A stretch of DNA of 64,000 nt, taken from assembly GCA_030248135.1 (NCBI GenBank), contig JASANC010001876.1, forward strand, positions 1 through 64,000, given 5' to 3'. The first letter of the stretch is position 1, and each line of letters begins with the position of its first letter. The stretch comes from Theristus sp. LFF4_11 (taxonomy: Eukaryota; Nematoda; Chromadorea; Monhysterida; Xyalidae). Below, in pieces: positions 1 to 16,315 of this stretch. A program made the translations under genes and the position numbers. Below the pieces are notes generated by a model, which was not told the origin of the DNA, searched no databases, and saw only the letters and a list, made by a program, of their open reading frames with translations.

Positions 1-277
1 TAATTACTGATTGGTTGTGATAACCATAGTAACTAAATGAGTCACTTTGTCAGCAATCATCGTAGCTCTGAACGTTTAAATTTAAACATTTTTTAAACGG
101 AGTAGTTTGACAGTATTTGACAGGAATCACAACAGAACAAGATACCGTATCTATCATATCACAACCCCCCCCCCCCCAACAAAACTCGAAGCCACAGGCA
201 AGAAGGCTATCTGTGTAATTAAAATAATCCCAAAAGATTTTCACTTGATGAAAACTTTTGTCAAAATGCCCTAAAAT

Positions 278-3200
278 TCACGTTGCACACATTTGTTGTC
301 GCCTGAGTTTCACACAAGCGGTGGAGCAGAATCGATTGTCATGAAATTCGAACGGCACTTTGCCCGTGATGTCACAACCGCACTGGAAGCACCGACTGAC
401 AGCACCTGACACCTGGCCTGTATTGTTGTTCATCTGCAACAATTGAAGTGTGGGCTCGGTTGGAATTGGCAAGTATGAAATCTGAAACCCAATCAACTGA
501 ATAAAATTCAAAGCTGAGCCTAAAGCCAAAACAATGGTTTGTGGGGGCGCATGGGGATCGAGAAAAATCTTTGCAGTATGACCCTGATCCCACATGTACG
601 TTTTGTTTCCAAAGCAAAAAATGAAATGCTATCATGTTCAGACGGGTTCACAAAAGCCGCGCATCGGAAAGCATCACGGCCCCGTTGGCCATCACCCAGT
701 TGATCCAGCGTCGCCCACCTCGCGCTCGTGCACCATTCTCCTCTCAGCAGCGAGAGCGCGCTTCTCTCTGTCGGTCAACTGCAGAAACCGCTGCCTCTCC
801 TCTTGCTCTCTCCGTTGCTGCGCGTCGGCCAGCCGCTTTTGCTTGTCGCGTTCCCGTTTCGCCTTTCGCTTTTCGGCCGTCCGTCGACGCTGTGCCTCGT
901 TCGCCTCGGCGCTCTCTTGAATGTGCGGTTCGTTGTTCGTCGGCAACGGAATCTGCGCTCGATCCCAGTTCCACGGTGTCGTTGTTGCTGGTGAATTGCA
1001 ACGGAACTCGATGAAAACTCGTCGGGCGGCTTTGGTTTCACAAACCTGCGGTGAAAATTAACCTCAGAAGCTCAATTCTCAATTCTTGGTTTTCGGACAT
1101 TGAGTAGTGGCGAACCATCAATGAAGTCAACAGACACAATCTGCTTTATCACAAACACAACCACTCTTGTTGGAAATCAAAATCATCATCGTCGTCGTCA
1201 AACACCGTTGATTTCCACGATCCAAACTAAGACGATATCGTACCGACGTCACCAAAAAAAAACAAAAAATCGCGGCACAAAAACGAAACACTGACTTGGT
1301 ACGGCACCCTGGCGTTTCCGTCGAGAACCGTTGGATCGCACAGCATCGGTTCTGACAACAGAAAATCGATAACGCCCAACGAGTTTGCGCTCGCTGCCAC
1401 GTGCAACAGCGATTGCCTTGAGACGTTCAATCGGTGATTGCGAATGTAATCGATCAGAAGATCACTGTCGTCGGATGACACGAGCTCTTGCAATTCAGCT
1501 CGCTTGTCCGTTTTCACAAGAGTGTAAATTTTTTGTTGCAATGAGGCTGGAATCGACGCTGTTGGCAGCTCCTGGTTTTGTGTCGACTGCAGACCCTCGG
1601 CGAACTTTATTCTGGTGTCACTGATCTTGAGTCGGTTCACATTCACATTTGTTGCGATTTCCGTTTCGTCATCCGCAAAATCAGACGGCGGCAGCAGACT
1701 TTTGCCAGTGGACTTTTCGGCCGCGGTGCTTTGCTTTGTCGACTTCGCACAGAGCTGCTCTTCGCAGTGGCGCACAAAATCTTGCTCGCTACCTGAGTTT
1801 CGTTTTTCGAAGGAATTTGGCTTGCTGCGCGCACTTGCCAAACAGGAATAGCAAATATCGCATGCTTATTCTGCTAAAAAGCAAATTGATCAAAGAATCC
1901 CAGTTTCACCAGCCAATGACAGTGACCAGTCAGTCCAAAATTATAGTCCAACAAGGTCCACTACACTGATTCACAAAAGCGTCCATTCTGTGTGGTGCTG
2001 ATTCTCAATTTCTCGCCCCTAACGAATTCTCACCGCAATCGTAGACAGCCGTCAGCAGCTGGTGAGCCCGTTTCAACTCGTCGAGCAGCGGACGACCGGT
2101 CGCAAATGGAAATGAGCGCAGACGGACGTCCCGTTTCGGGATCAAGTGTGACGCTGCGTCCTTGTGACCGCTGACAAACAACGACCGTTGATACGAGGCA
2201 CACCGGAGAAAGATGTAGTCCGCTGATGTAGTGTGTTGCTGCCAGCTTGCGAGCAGAGTGCTGATGTCCTGAAAACAAGCAATGCACTGAAACGGAGGTT
2301 TGGGCACAGAACGGTGCGTCTGCTTTGAGTGACTGAGCTGCTGTCTATTTCTACATACTGTGCAACTAGCTGATTGGTTGGTGATCATGTGATGCATGCT
2401 TTCTGTGCAGGACATATTCCACCTCCATCATGATGCCAATACAGAAAGCATGCATCACGTGATCCCTAACCAGTCAGCTATTTGCATATGATACAGAAAT
2501 AGACTCATCCTATATTGTAAAAACCGCACCAAGTTCCAATGCATTCAATAACCAAAAGTTTTCAAAAACAGTGCGTCTTTGCAGAGCATTTCTGCTGCGT
2601 CTCTGCAGTCAGTCATGTATGGCCTATTTTTTTAAACGTGTCCCACTGAAATGACGTCATGTGCCACAAAACATGCGCTTGTCGTTCACAGCAAACCAGA
2701 CTATCCGTTTAGCCGATTTCTTCCCGTAAACAAATGGTGAATGTCGAATCAGTGACACCAAACTGAAATTTTAGTGCCTGTACTTTGACAAACGGGCGTT
2801 TTTAAATAAAATGACGTCACGTTAGTCCGGACACGTTTGAATAAATCCACAATACAACAGTGAGCGGTTGGTGTGCAACTTGCGTGGCTGAGTGCACGAG
2901 CGTTGTGGCGTCTCAGCGCTGCCCCGGCACTGCGCGGCGCCTTGCCCGGCTGCTGCGTGTCGCGAGTGCCCTGCGCCGTGCCCTGTCTCGCGCGCACCAC
3001 GTAACGGTGAAACGTCTTGTGCGCCACCATGGTGTCCCTAAAAACACAAAAACGGACTTGCTTTTGAACGCAGAAGCGGAGTGCTACACCAGCCGTAAGA
3101 CCGGTTTGCATTGACGCATGCTGCCGCACGTCAATGACACGTCTCCATGGACGGTGGTGTGCGGCAACACGAGACGCAACGCACCGCGCCGTGCCGCACA

Positions 3201-4723
3201 GATGTAACATACGTCTGTACTCTGCACGGCAGGTATTAGCTTTCTTATTAAACGTGACCCAATATGCGGTTGCACACACAGATAGAGAAAATGTTTCATG
3301 GCTGCGCGGCAATTTGAAATCAGCAAAACTTAAACGTATTCTGACGACATATTTGTGCAAGAAATTGAGAAAAAAAACAAGTCAGAAACTTTTTTTCACT
3401 AAACAAAATTCATGTTAATTCATATTCGTTCTGCGTTCTGGCGCGAAACATTTTTCAGCTGTGCGGCTTTTCCACACATCATTCAACATTACTCCGCCTC
3501 TTTCGCACGAAAAGATAATAGTACGCTACGACACTTGTCCGTGAGCATACGTGCCGTACACGCCCAGCTACGTCAGTGTAAACGGGCCATCACCTCTCAA
3601 ACACGGCGCCCGCGAAATGCCCACCAGCGAGCATCAACAGAACGAAGCGAGTGTGCCGGTAGAGTTGGCGCGGTGTGTCGGTGGCGCTCGACAGGACGCA
3701 TTTGTGGACGGCAACGATGCGACGGGTGGCACGCAGCGACGCAGCGGCATCGTTGCTCACGAAGTACGCGAACGGCGACAGCGCGCAGTAGTTTGCGGCT
3801 GCATTCGCCATGGCTGCTTCGTTGGAATGGCCGTCGGCAAGATGGTCGAACTCGATATCGGTCGCTGGCGTTGTGCTGTCAATCGAAATGTCGCCTGAAA
3901 TTGAACAAGTGAGTTCGCGAATCAATTGACTTTAATCAGAAATCAATCAATCAATAAACCATGCTTGGTTGTCGGAATTGCAATCTTGGAATCAATAATG
4001 ATAACACATCAGCACTGTCACCTCGAGACACAATCACCAGCCAACCAACCGTTTTCCAGCAATCCGTCGAACTCTTCTTCGGTGCACGGTGACGTCTGAC
4101 GCAGACGGCGTTTCAGATTGTGAACATGCCAGTCGCTTTGATAATGCCACCGTTGGTGTTGGCGACTACGAAAACCGGACACGCGACAGCAACGACAGCC
4201 GCTGCACGGGGAGCTGGAGGACACGGCAACTGCGCTGTTCGGGCGATGCTCGCACTGGTCTTCTGAAGAATAACAATTTTGTGGTTTTGTATATTTCAGC
4301 CCCGACGGAAGTTGAAAACAAAGGTTACATCTCACTTTCACCAGAAGTGTGTCAAGTCAAAAATTGCGCAGTTGTGAGTTACTAAACCGGGCACAATCCG
4401 CACAACTGGTGCGATCAAACCAACTAACCAATCAGCTCGCATGTAAAAAAACAACAAAACCAACCAGATTGTTCATCTTCAGCATCGTCGTCAATGTCGT
4501 TCGATGAAGCTGATGAATCTGGATCATCATCGATTTCGCCAGTTAGTTCGCTCTCTTTGAAAGCATCATTACATTCGTCATCCTCAATAGTTGGAAATCG
4601 AACCAAGTTCTCCAGTGACACTTCATCGCTGGATGTATCTGCAGACCTTTTCACATTCCGATCGACCGTTTGTTGTTGAAGCAACCAGTTGGCACAATTG
4701 AACATCGACCCGGCTCTTTCCAT
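278..4723 (-). CDS. ANKZF1: ANKZF1/VMS1-type peptidyl-tRNA endonuclease of ribosome quality control, 8 exons, 713 aa
   Basis: Family role: ANKZF1/Vms1 cuts the nascent chain from tRNA on stalled 60S subunits and binds p97/VCP. Exons in transcript order: 4723-4465, 4262-4050, 3894-3594, 3037-2884, 2268-2034, 1792-1296, 1045-719, 433-278; all phases close and the length matches human (726 aa). Seen in the protein: an acidic N-terminus, a C2H2-like finger with the [15 protein letters not shown] signature (exon 2), the VLRF1 domain (about 170-390) with the release-factor-like glutamine in GTAQG (Q280), an ankyrin segment (about 500-553), a charged coiled coil, a perfect VCP-interacting motif RX5AAX2R ([11 protein letters not shown], 646-656), and a C-terminal treble clef (CFQCG...FCSTAC, about 672-705). 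The intron 3037/2268 uses a GC donor (CAC|GCAAGT), and the first two donors are GTTGGT. The start ATG at 4723 is the first in frame; no upstream exon is seen. Confidence 0.95.
2343..2504. mobile_element. Palindromic MITE in an ANKZF1 intron
   Basis: About 160 bp forming one imperfect palindrome. The left arm begins GTCTATTTCT and continues through CTGATTGGTTGGTGATCA and GTGATGCATGCTTTCTGT. The right arm carries the complementary order (ACAGAAAGCATGCATCAC, then AACCAGTCAGCT) and ends AGAAATAGAC. It lies in the ANKZF1 intron that has the GC donor. Related copies sit near 42,976, 53,990 and 62,821. No coding capacity; short target duplication not resolved. Confidence 0.7.
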
Positions 4724-5100
4724 TCTTTTTCAGCTAAATAACATTAGAACACACGTAAAAACTCAAAAGTTTACATGCACAAACAAAAACATTTCATTTG
4801 TGTGTTATAAAAATAGTTATTACGCAATACTTTGCAAGAAACAAAGAAACAGAGGAGAAACCAACCAAAACGACTACTCATTCTTCACGACACGATACAC
4901 GAAATTAGTGTGACGGTGCAGAACGCTCTTTCAATTTCAATCAACTTATCAGCATCTGCATGTGCATGTTTCAGTTTTATTCAACTTTTAAACACAGTGA
5001 TAAGGTGAACCAATAAAGATCGATCACCACAAGGACTGATTGATGAGACACGATCAACAAAACGTACACGAAAATTTCACAAAAAAAAACAATAAAACCA
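4724..5100. other. Intergenic spacer ANKZF1 promoter / NSRP1 3' end
   Basis: This 377-bp spacer separates two minus-strand genes, so it must hold the NSRP1 3' UTR and the ANKZF1 promoter. It is AT-rich with several short A/T runs. I see no coding segment or RNA gene. Confidence 0.6.
4976..4981 (-). promoter_or_regulatory. Candidate polyadenylation signal of NSRP1
   Basis: AATAAA on the minus strand, about 120 nt downstream of the NSRP1 stop codon, the expected distance for a 3' UTR signal. Position and motif only; no transcript evidence. Confidence 0.4.
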
Positions 5101-7640
5101 TCAAACAGGCGCCACCACTTCCCCATTAGCACGCCGTTGAAAGTACCGCATTCTATACTCGTCAATTTTTTCTTCATCGTTATGTCGAGCAAATATCACC
5201 TTCAGCTTTTGCAATCGAAGCACCTTGGGATCCACGGGTGGTTTCTTTTCCGGTTCTTCTGAAGATTCTGCTGATTTTGAATGTTTCGTTGATTTTTTCA
5301 CCGGTTTTTTGTCTTCGGCATCCGAGTCAGACGAAACGGAGTCATGGCGTCGTCGTCGGTTTTCCTTACTTCGATTAGCCGACTTCACTTTGGCAGTGCT
5401 TGTTTCCAAGGTCGATGCAACGTTGCTTTTGCGTCTTTGTTTCTGAAAGTTGATGGTTTTGAACACCGTACAAATAAAATCTTTTCGGTCGACGTCATAA
5501 ACAATAACGAACAAAACAAGTTTATAAATAAAATTTATGCAATCAGTCAATGAATCGAAATACCGAAGCATTCTGGTCAGCGTTGTGCGAGTCGCTGTCG
5601 GCAACGTTTGACGTTCGCGGCGGCGACGGTGATGGCGTGAAAAATCGCCGTCGTTGTTGTTCGATTTTTGTCTCTACGCCGTCGCGCGAACGACGAGCCA
5701 AATGCTGCAATACACAAATCTCCCGGCCCGGGTGCAAAATCTTGAAGATCCTTTTTAGCAAGCAAAAAAGGTCGCCAGCTCAACCACGAACGACCCTTCA
5801 ACATGGCTATGATGTGCAATGTGGTGCAATGATGAGCTAACAAAAAAGAACACGTTTCGTCTGTATTTCTCTCATGTTCACCTGCAATCCACCGTGATCG
5901 CCTGACCGTGACCGTGCGTTCGCATCCACCGCAGCAGCGGGCGTGTCCGTCGACTCTGCCGAATCGGACGAATAAATGGTGTGCTTCTTTTTCTTTGTTT
6001 CACCGTTACTGGCCTCCTCATTTGTGGAATCGTCGTCGTCTGAGCTGTCCTGAAGTGTATTTTAACAACTGAAATTAAGCCCTGCTTGCATGTGCAAGCT
6101 CGTTAAACCGTCCAGTGTTGCATTGCGGCCAAGATGAAAATTGTCTGAAGCAAGCAACCTGCTGTCGCTGACGACGTGAACGATACGTCTTGTCCAACGT
6201 TTTCGTCTTCACCGTTTTCGTCGTCGTTGTTTGTGCTCGCTCGCTGTCCGCTTCAGTCGGCTCTTCCTTGACAGCCGCAGCAACCGGGCCAGTGGCGCTG
6301 CTCGTGCTTGCTGCTGCTGCAGTGTCATGACACACAATACATGAAGATGGCAACGCTAAACATTCCTGGATGGGTGATTTTGATAAGAAAAAATAACTGA
6401 CCCGCACGGTCGTCACCGTCAGTCGGCTCAGTCTTTGTCACTGACTTCGCTTCTGTGCCCGGCCGCGTCAGCACGTCGTTCAGAAAATGTCGATAAAATC
6501 CGGACAGGTCTTTCTGTTTTGTTACACTCATTCGAGCTGAAATACAAAAAAATGCAATGATAGAAGCGGAAAATGTCGTGAGAGTGATTCTCTGATTGTG
6601 CTTCCCCTTCTGTCTTTTGAGCAGAATTTACGTTAAAACTTGAATTATTCCAAACGCACCATCGAGATACTCGCGTTTCGCCTCTTCTTCACGGTATTTC
6701 TGCAACTCCTCCATTTGCTTGCGATACGTGCCCGTCACAAACACCTAAGAACACAAGTGTATTGCTGATTGGTTCACACTGGACCACCACATTCAACCTC
6801 GACTAATATTCTGTCAACACACATACAGCGCTTACCTCTTTGTCAGCGAACATTTCACCCTCCAATTGGCGTTCTTTGTGTTGTTTCCTCTCCTCGCGCG
6901 CCGTGTATTCGAGTTCTCGTTGGCGGGCGCTTTTCAGCAGTTTATCAATGTACTTGGGCTGCAAATGAAACGCTGCATGACAGTAGTCTTCAAATTTAGC
7001 TCCCTTTCACAGCAGCCAACCTTTCGCTCTTTATCCGCAGCCTTCTTCTCCTGTTCCTGCTTGAGCTTCGCCTGTTGTATCTCATCAAACGCAGCGTCAT
7101 AATCGAACACGTTCGGGTCCTCGGCCAGCGCTGCCTCGTGTTGCGCCTGCGCCTGCAAAACGGCCGTTTCGTTTGTTTCATGCTGTACATTTCTTTTTCG
7201 ATTGCAAGTTTCGCGTTCATTTTCATTAATTTTCATGTCGTTTCCAATTGATTCGACACAGAACGCTAGCACAAATGCCGCGACGGCGCAACCCAAACGG
7301 CAGCAGACGGTCAAGCGTAGCCAATCAGCAGTTCTGCAGACTGACGCAGCCCAATGCACCTGTTTCTTGATGCGAGCCTGCGTTGCACTCAGTTTCGGCT
7401 TGACCAGCATCTGTTTGTTCGTCGATGTCTGCTCGGTTGCTGTGTCCTCATCACTTTCGTCGCGAAACACAAACGACAAGTTCGACGGTGGCTTTTCCGG
7501 TTTCTTCTTTAGAATCAGCCCATATTGCCTGGAAGGAAGCTCGCAAGTTTTCAACAGTCATTCATGTGGAACGTTCAATGCTACATGCAACGACACGAAT
7601 TTCAGGTTTCCGTCCAAACTTACTTTATTGGTGCAGCCAT
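5101..7640 (-). CDS. NSRP1: NSRP1/CCDC55 nuclear speckle splicing regulator, 10 exons, 489 aa
   Basis: Family role: NSRP1 is a nuclear-speckle coiled-coil protein that modulates alternative splice-site choice. Exons: 7640-7624, 7528-7360, 7152-7021, 6958-6836, 6744-6660, 6536-6402, 6316-6159, 6049-5882, 5704-5564, 5442-5101. The start is fixed by a 17-nt first coding exon encoding MAAPIK, whose split codon continues into QYGLILKKK, exactly like the family N-terminus (MxxPxRQYGLIL). The conserved block follows: LAEDPNVFDYDAAFDEI, PKYIDKLLKSARQRE, FVTGTYRKQME, SVTKQKDLSGFYRHFLND. Then comes a Ser/Asp/Lys-rich variable tail and the conserved C-terminal helix (FARHNDEEKIDEYRMRYFQRR). The exon 9 donor (TCG|GTATTT) is the least certain junction. 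Confidence 0.93.
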
Positions 7641-8941
7641 ACCGATAAGCCAGAATTCTGAAATGTTCGACATCAGTTGGAATTTTTGAATTATTGATGC
7701 TTATTATGCGAGATGCTTCTTTCAAGTATGCGTGGAAACGAAAACCAACATTCAACCAGAGAAAGCCACTCCAAGCCGAGTAACACCATAGATTTATTTT
7801 TGACGCCTCAAATCGGAACACAAAAATCCCAAACACTAGAAAATGGATTGAACTCTTTGATAAGTTTTGCGAGACAAACACAATTTTGTATACGGTATGA
7901 CAACACCACATCCTCATTCGTACAAAATTTGAAATTAAACAAACATGAAGGCGATCATAAATGCGTTGGGGTTCACGGTCAAATTTTTCTGAAAATAAGA
8001 TGAAGCCATGCAAAAAAGCTTGCGAATTCACGGAAATCTAAAGCCAGCTTAACTTAGTATCGATGACTACTGTTAATCGAAATTCTCGCTGAGATATACA
8101 AACTGGAAATTTGTGCATAAAAAGTACCGGCAAAATGAATAGTTGGAAAAACAAAAACTAGTGATTTTCTACAGCCTACCACAAAAAGCCGCTTTCTGGT
8201 AATCGATGCCTCAAAAGAGTAAAAAACACCGAAAACGATGACCAACAGAATGACCGAGTTGGGTTGGTATCAACACCGTGAGCAAAACGTCCAACTGCAG
8301 AATGACATTCGTACTGCGTGTTTGTTTAAACCTGTAACTTTTTCGTAGAATACAGAACTGGCGAAAGACGAAAAAACGTAATTGGGGTTGCAAGAACACA
8401 TAATTAGCCACAAATGGAGTGTCTCATTTCAATTAAACCCGACACATTCTTTCTTGCAGTAATTCAAAGTTTCGCATACTTTGCATTCTGCGAAAAAAAT
8501 GACAGGCTTAAACGAACATACATTACATCACTCAATATCACACATAGCGTCAACAGCGGTATTATTATGACTTCACAAATACATGAGCGTTCCAACGATT
8601 ACATTCGCACGCAACAGTAAAAAGTGCAGTAGCCTAAACGGATTTCACGACACTAACCATCTAGCCGACAGAAATAAACACGTTATCTGCACACGCCCAA
8701 TGAAAAATACCTCGTATCAAATCCGAAACTGTTTGAAAACAATGGCACTGTTGTTGTAACCCTTACTAACTGCACGTACGCTTATTCAACATTCACCACA
8801 AAAAATAGTAAATTCAAAACCTTAGTTTGCTAATGCCGTGTTATAAACTTATGATTACGTTTGTTGGAACACTGTACCTAATTAAACAACTATAAACACT
8901 GAACAAGGAAGTAAGGAAGTCAAATCACGATGTTGGTCTTT
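7641..8941. other. Intergenic 1.3 kb, NSRP1 promoter / UGP2 3' side
   Basis: AT-rich sequence upstream of the NSRP1 start and downstream of the UGP2 stop. Open frames here are short or, like the 157-codon minus frame over 7558-8031, show no recognisable composition, domain or splice context. No repeat or RNA gene recognised. Confidence 0.5.
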
Positions 8942-12424
<3,483 letters not shown>

Positions 12425-13078
12425 TGTGTTCACCATTGTTTTTTATTCTCTATCAATAAACTGTACAGAATGGATTATTGCAGAAGATTCAGACGAGGTT
12501 ACCAGTGGAGATGTTCCAAAAAAACAGTAACCGGTTGCTATGATTTGAGAGCGTTGAAAAACACGGAATATATTTTCAACACACATAAAAAGCGCAATTT
12601 CTCACTCATTTCATAAACAGAATACGCGCGCAAGAAGACCTTTCATCATATGACAATCCAACTTCAAAACGTTCGGAGCAGTTTATCACCAATAAACTAA
12701 GCTAATAATGGCATTATTGGAGGTACAGCATGCCGAGAACCAAACAAGCGGAAAGTGCACTGAACAAGTTTTGAACTGATGAAATCGCAATTAGCTGCGG
12801 AGCACGGCTAAAGAGGTGTAAATTCAAGTGAAGAACTTGAATGAAAATGGTCTTACTACAATATGAACTAATGAGCCTATCAAAGCCCCTGGCCCTGACT
12901 TCAGAATAGCAAGTGGAGACTACAAATATGTTCAAACCCTCAGTTTACATGCCAAAAAAACAACGTCACAATCCTGCGTGAAACAAAAACAAAAAAAATC
13001 TCAAAATAACACTTTACAAATTCAGGAAAAAGGAAACATGAATGGAGTTCGGCTTGACGTCACTGAACTACTTCTGAA
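12425..13078. other. UGP2 upstream region, no gene seen
   Basis: AT-rich flank of the UGP2 start codon, expected to contain its promoter and 5' UTR. No supported coding exon, RNA gene or repeat. Confidence 0.5.
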
Positions 13079-13546
13079 TACCGTATTACCTCTAATAAAC
13101 CCCCATGGGGGTTTATTTCTTCAGCGACTTCTGGGGGTGGGGGTTTATTTTTGGGGGGGGGTTTATTTTTGGGGGGGGTTTATTTGGAAACCATTTTTAG
13201 GGGTGGGCAAAATGGCAAAAATACCTTCCATGGCAGGAAGGAAGTCGCAGAAACTTCTACTCTACATAGAAATTTCCTTTTACAACAGCCTTTTGTAATG
13301 AAATTACCATTAACTCATTCATTTGGGGCCTTTGGTAGCACAATTTCATCATTTTCACTGCAACCAGCCACTGAATTCACTGTTTATGTGTATGTTTTTC
13401 TGGGTATGTGTTTCAAACAGGTTTCCAATAATCCCCCATGGGGGATTATTTTTTGGGGGGGATTATTTGGAAACTTATCGAGGGGGTGGGGGTTTATTTT
13501 TGGGGGGGGTTTAATTTTGGGGGGGTTTAATAGAGGTAATACGGTA
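13079..13546. mobile_element. MITE with CCGTATTACCTCTA termini and internal poly-G hairpins
   Basis: The ends are inverted repeats: left TACCGTATTACCTCTAATAA and right the complement ending TAGAGGTAATACGGTA, each bounded by TA, which would fit a TA target duplication. Inside are two self-palindromes of C5ATG5 flanked by TTTATT/ATTATT and several G7-G9 runs in the pattern GGTTTATTT. No open frame resembles a transposase, so it is non-autonomous. Superfamily not assigned. Confidence 0.75.
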
Positions 13547-15421
13547 TGCGTCAAAACGAAAAAGCGCCAGAAAAATTAGTTAACGGACGACAACAGACGC
13601 TGAATAATCGCAGATTGTATTGTGTTGTAATTGCTGTATTGGAGGTTATTGGAACGTTCTTAAGTTGTAATTACCGGAGAGTAAATCTCAAAACGTTGTT
13701 GATGAATAAAAAACATGACCCACAATGTATATATAGCAAAACAAATTGATATAAAAATGCAGAAGCAGAAAACATCTGTGCAAATAGTTTTCCAAAAAGT
13801 GATAGAAAATTTGACACAGTGAAGTGATTACATTTTTCATTTAATTGTGGCAATAGGTGGTGCGATAGGTCTGTCTTCCAACAGATCTTCCATTGAAGGG
13901 GTTGCATACAGTTGTGAGACACATCACCTGATTCAAAAAAGGAACTGTGATGACGTTAGACCTTTGTTGTTTTTGACGACAATTGAAACACCGGGATGGA
14001 CCAAAAAACTGAGAGATTTTAATGCTCCGTGTCACATCTGGTAAAATCTGGTTACGCAAAACTAAATACGATTTAAATTTTGGCACTTCAAGAAAACTTG
14101 TCTTCCATTTTTTTTGTGACCTAATTTTTACCCGAAGAGTCCCGTTGAAGCTTGCTGATGCGTGTCGTGTGACACATGAAATAAATGTTTGTAAATAAAA
14201 GTAAATGTTGCAGTTTCACTGCTGCCAGTGAATTGAAATTTGGGTGCAGAACTTACACAACAGTACACGACCGAAAACCGATAAGAGAAGAGCTACACAC
14301 CATTATTACCAAATCAACATACACCAAACAAATGTGGTCGCGTTGGTAGTATAAAGTTCAATGGCAGTCCAAAAAGGCAAAAATCTCATGTTAAACTTTG
14401 TTTTTACGCATTTGCGTTAATGCGTATGGGCCGAGCTGCCCCAGTCCCAGAGCCAGACCACATTTGCAGTCATTCGGATCCGATGAACAGGATTGGTCAT
14501 ACTACAATAAAACTGGTAAAGGTACGGGCTTGGGCATCTTAAAAATTTTCAAGATATCTTTAAATTCGATCGAATGGGTAACGAACTGCTGAGAAACGAA
14601 ATCCGACCTCAAAAATAGCAAGTTTTTGGGAGATACAACTTTGTGCCACGCCCACGATAATGAATAGCCCTAGCCCATAAACATGATGAAATGTGAAACG
14701 AGTTTGTTATCAGAACACACATTGCTTTGTGAAATATTTCCGCAACGCACGTTAAAGTCTCCGTGTCACACGCTGTTCTTCCAGTTTTATCGAAATTCCT
14801 GCGGTTCGCGAATTTAAATGAATAAATGAACATTCAGACTGAAAATGTTCATCAGAGCAATCAATAATGTTGAGCACACCAAGGTCATAGAGCTTTTTTC
14901 GGTGCTGTTTGTAAACATCTTACATTTTGACACCATAGCAACAGCGCGACACCAAATAAGCAACAGTTTGCCAGAGTGAGCTGACAGATCGGATATCACA
15001 TGCGAGAACAATCAGAAGCAAACACAAATCCAAATCACTTTTTTACTAACACGCGCCACCAGCCTCTTAATTGGTAAAATTGATTTGATATGTGATCAGC
15101 AGAAAGCCTAGCAACTCTGGTGGTTGCTGCAGATTGACTTTTGAAAAAAATGTCTCCCATCACACAAAAAACACGTTTTTTACCAGCCCTAGTAGATAAT
15201 GCTCGGATAGACCGTGAACACAAAATAAGACAATTAGCAAAAACAGAAAACCGATTTACTTGAAACCGTTCGTTGAAAGCATTTTGAGACTGATTGTGTG
15301 ATCGAGCTGTGATATAAATTTCATATGCTGAACTGATCGATCATTCAAGTAGCGAGAGAGTGGCGATTTAGTGGACTGGAGAGCAACGGGAATTACATTG
15401 AAAAGATAAAAGATCACAAAT
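13547..15421. other. Gene-free 1.9 kb
   Basis: No reading frame with family similarity, no paired splice signals that build a protein, and no RNA gene recognised. Composition is AT-rich and unlike the exons nearby. Confidence 0.5.
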
Positions 15422-15829
15422 CATAGTTGTTCTAGAGTGGTGGGGCTGTCTAAAAAATTTCTAATCTACCCCTCTATCTGAGAGGTTTGTTCAGCTCAGC
15501 TGTTAGCTATCGAAAAAGTTTTCAGCTAGCTATGTACCGTATCTGAAAACTTTTTCCCTTCGAAGGCCTAAAATAGGTCATTTTTTAACAAAAATTCCCT
15601 CTTTTGACTCGAAATTCTTATAAACATTGCTAATTTGAGATAAAATACGCGTTTATACTTAATTTTAGCGCATTTTAAGCTTAATTTAGCTGTTTTATCG
15701 CTTTTCAACGTTTAGCCATCTATCTAATTTTAAATTTTGACCCCAGTATTCGCAGTTATCTATCTGGAAAATTAGCTCCAGCTATTTATCATATCAAGCT
15801 CAACCCCAACCATCAGCTCTGGAACTATG
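15422..15829. mobile_element. Possible short inverted-repeat element with CATAGTTGTTCTAG end
   Basis: Begins CATAGTTGTTCTAGAG and ends CTCTGGAACTATG, an imperfect terminal inverted repeat, about 408 bp apart. The interior is AT-rich and contains no gene. The same 14-base end occurs at 16302-16315 and, inverted, at 25041-25054 and 25055-25068. No clear target duplication. Confidence 0.45.
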
Positions 15830-16301
15830 AACAGAATCAGACACAATTACAGCTAGATAAATGCAATAATCGCCCATCATTAACACAACACAAACAAACT
15901 GCACAATAATAATTTGTTTTCGTTGTGTTAATTGTACAAAGTACTGTCGTTTTCTTTTACAAGTTGTCGAAAAGTTTCACGACTTATGGAAAAGCAACGA
16001 AGAAAGAAATCAGGCATAGTTTTTCAAAACCATTAAAAAACCTCACCAACCATTTTTGTTTTTCCACTAGTTGTTTCTTATTTTGGTGTTAGTTGGCTGG
16101 CGAACAATGAAAGTCTTTACAAACACAAAATGTCAGTTGGTTGTTCGCCCTCTCGTCACCACGTCGACGTCGTAATGGAATATGGTATGGTTCGTTTAAT
16201 TAAGAACCAAAAAAGTAAACTCGCCGTGGATCGTCAACGACACTGAAATAAGTTAGCATTCATCAATCAATAGAATCGTTGAATCGTATCATCGTCAGCG
16301 A
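15830..16301. other. Gene-free spacer before the poly-G nest
   Basis: AT-rich unique-looking sequence; nothing recognised. Confidence 0.45.
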
Positions 16302-16315
16302 CATAGTTGTTCCAG

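Noticed and set aside
7558..8031. 157-codon minus-strand frame upstream of NSRP1
   Set aside because: It overlaps the NSRP1 first exon in another reading, has no family similarity and is Phe/Tyr/Ile-rich as expected from AT-rich noncoding DNA.
14125..14190. Hammerhead-ribozyme-like arrangement: CTGATG, a GTGTC/GACAC hairpin, then GAAA
   Set aside because: The core position after CTGATG is C instead of A, two extra bases precede GAAA, and no stem I/III pairing with a cleavage site could be found.
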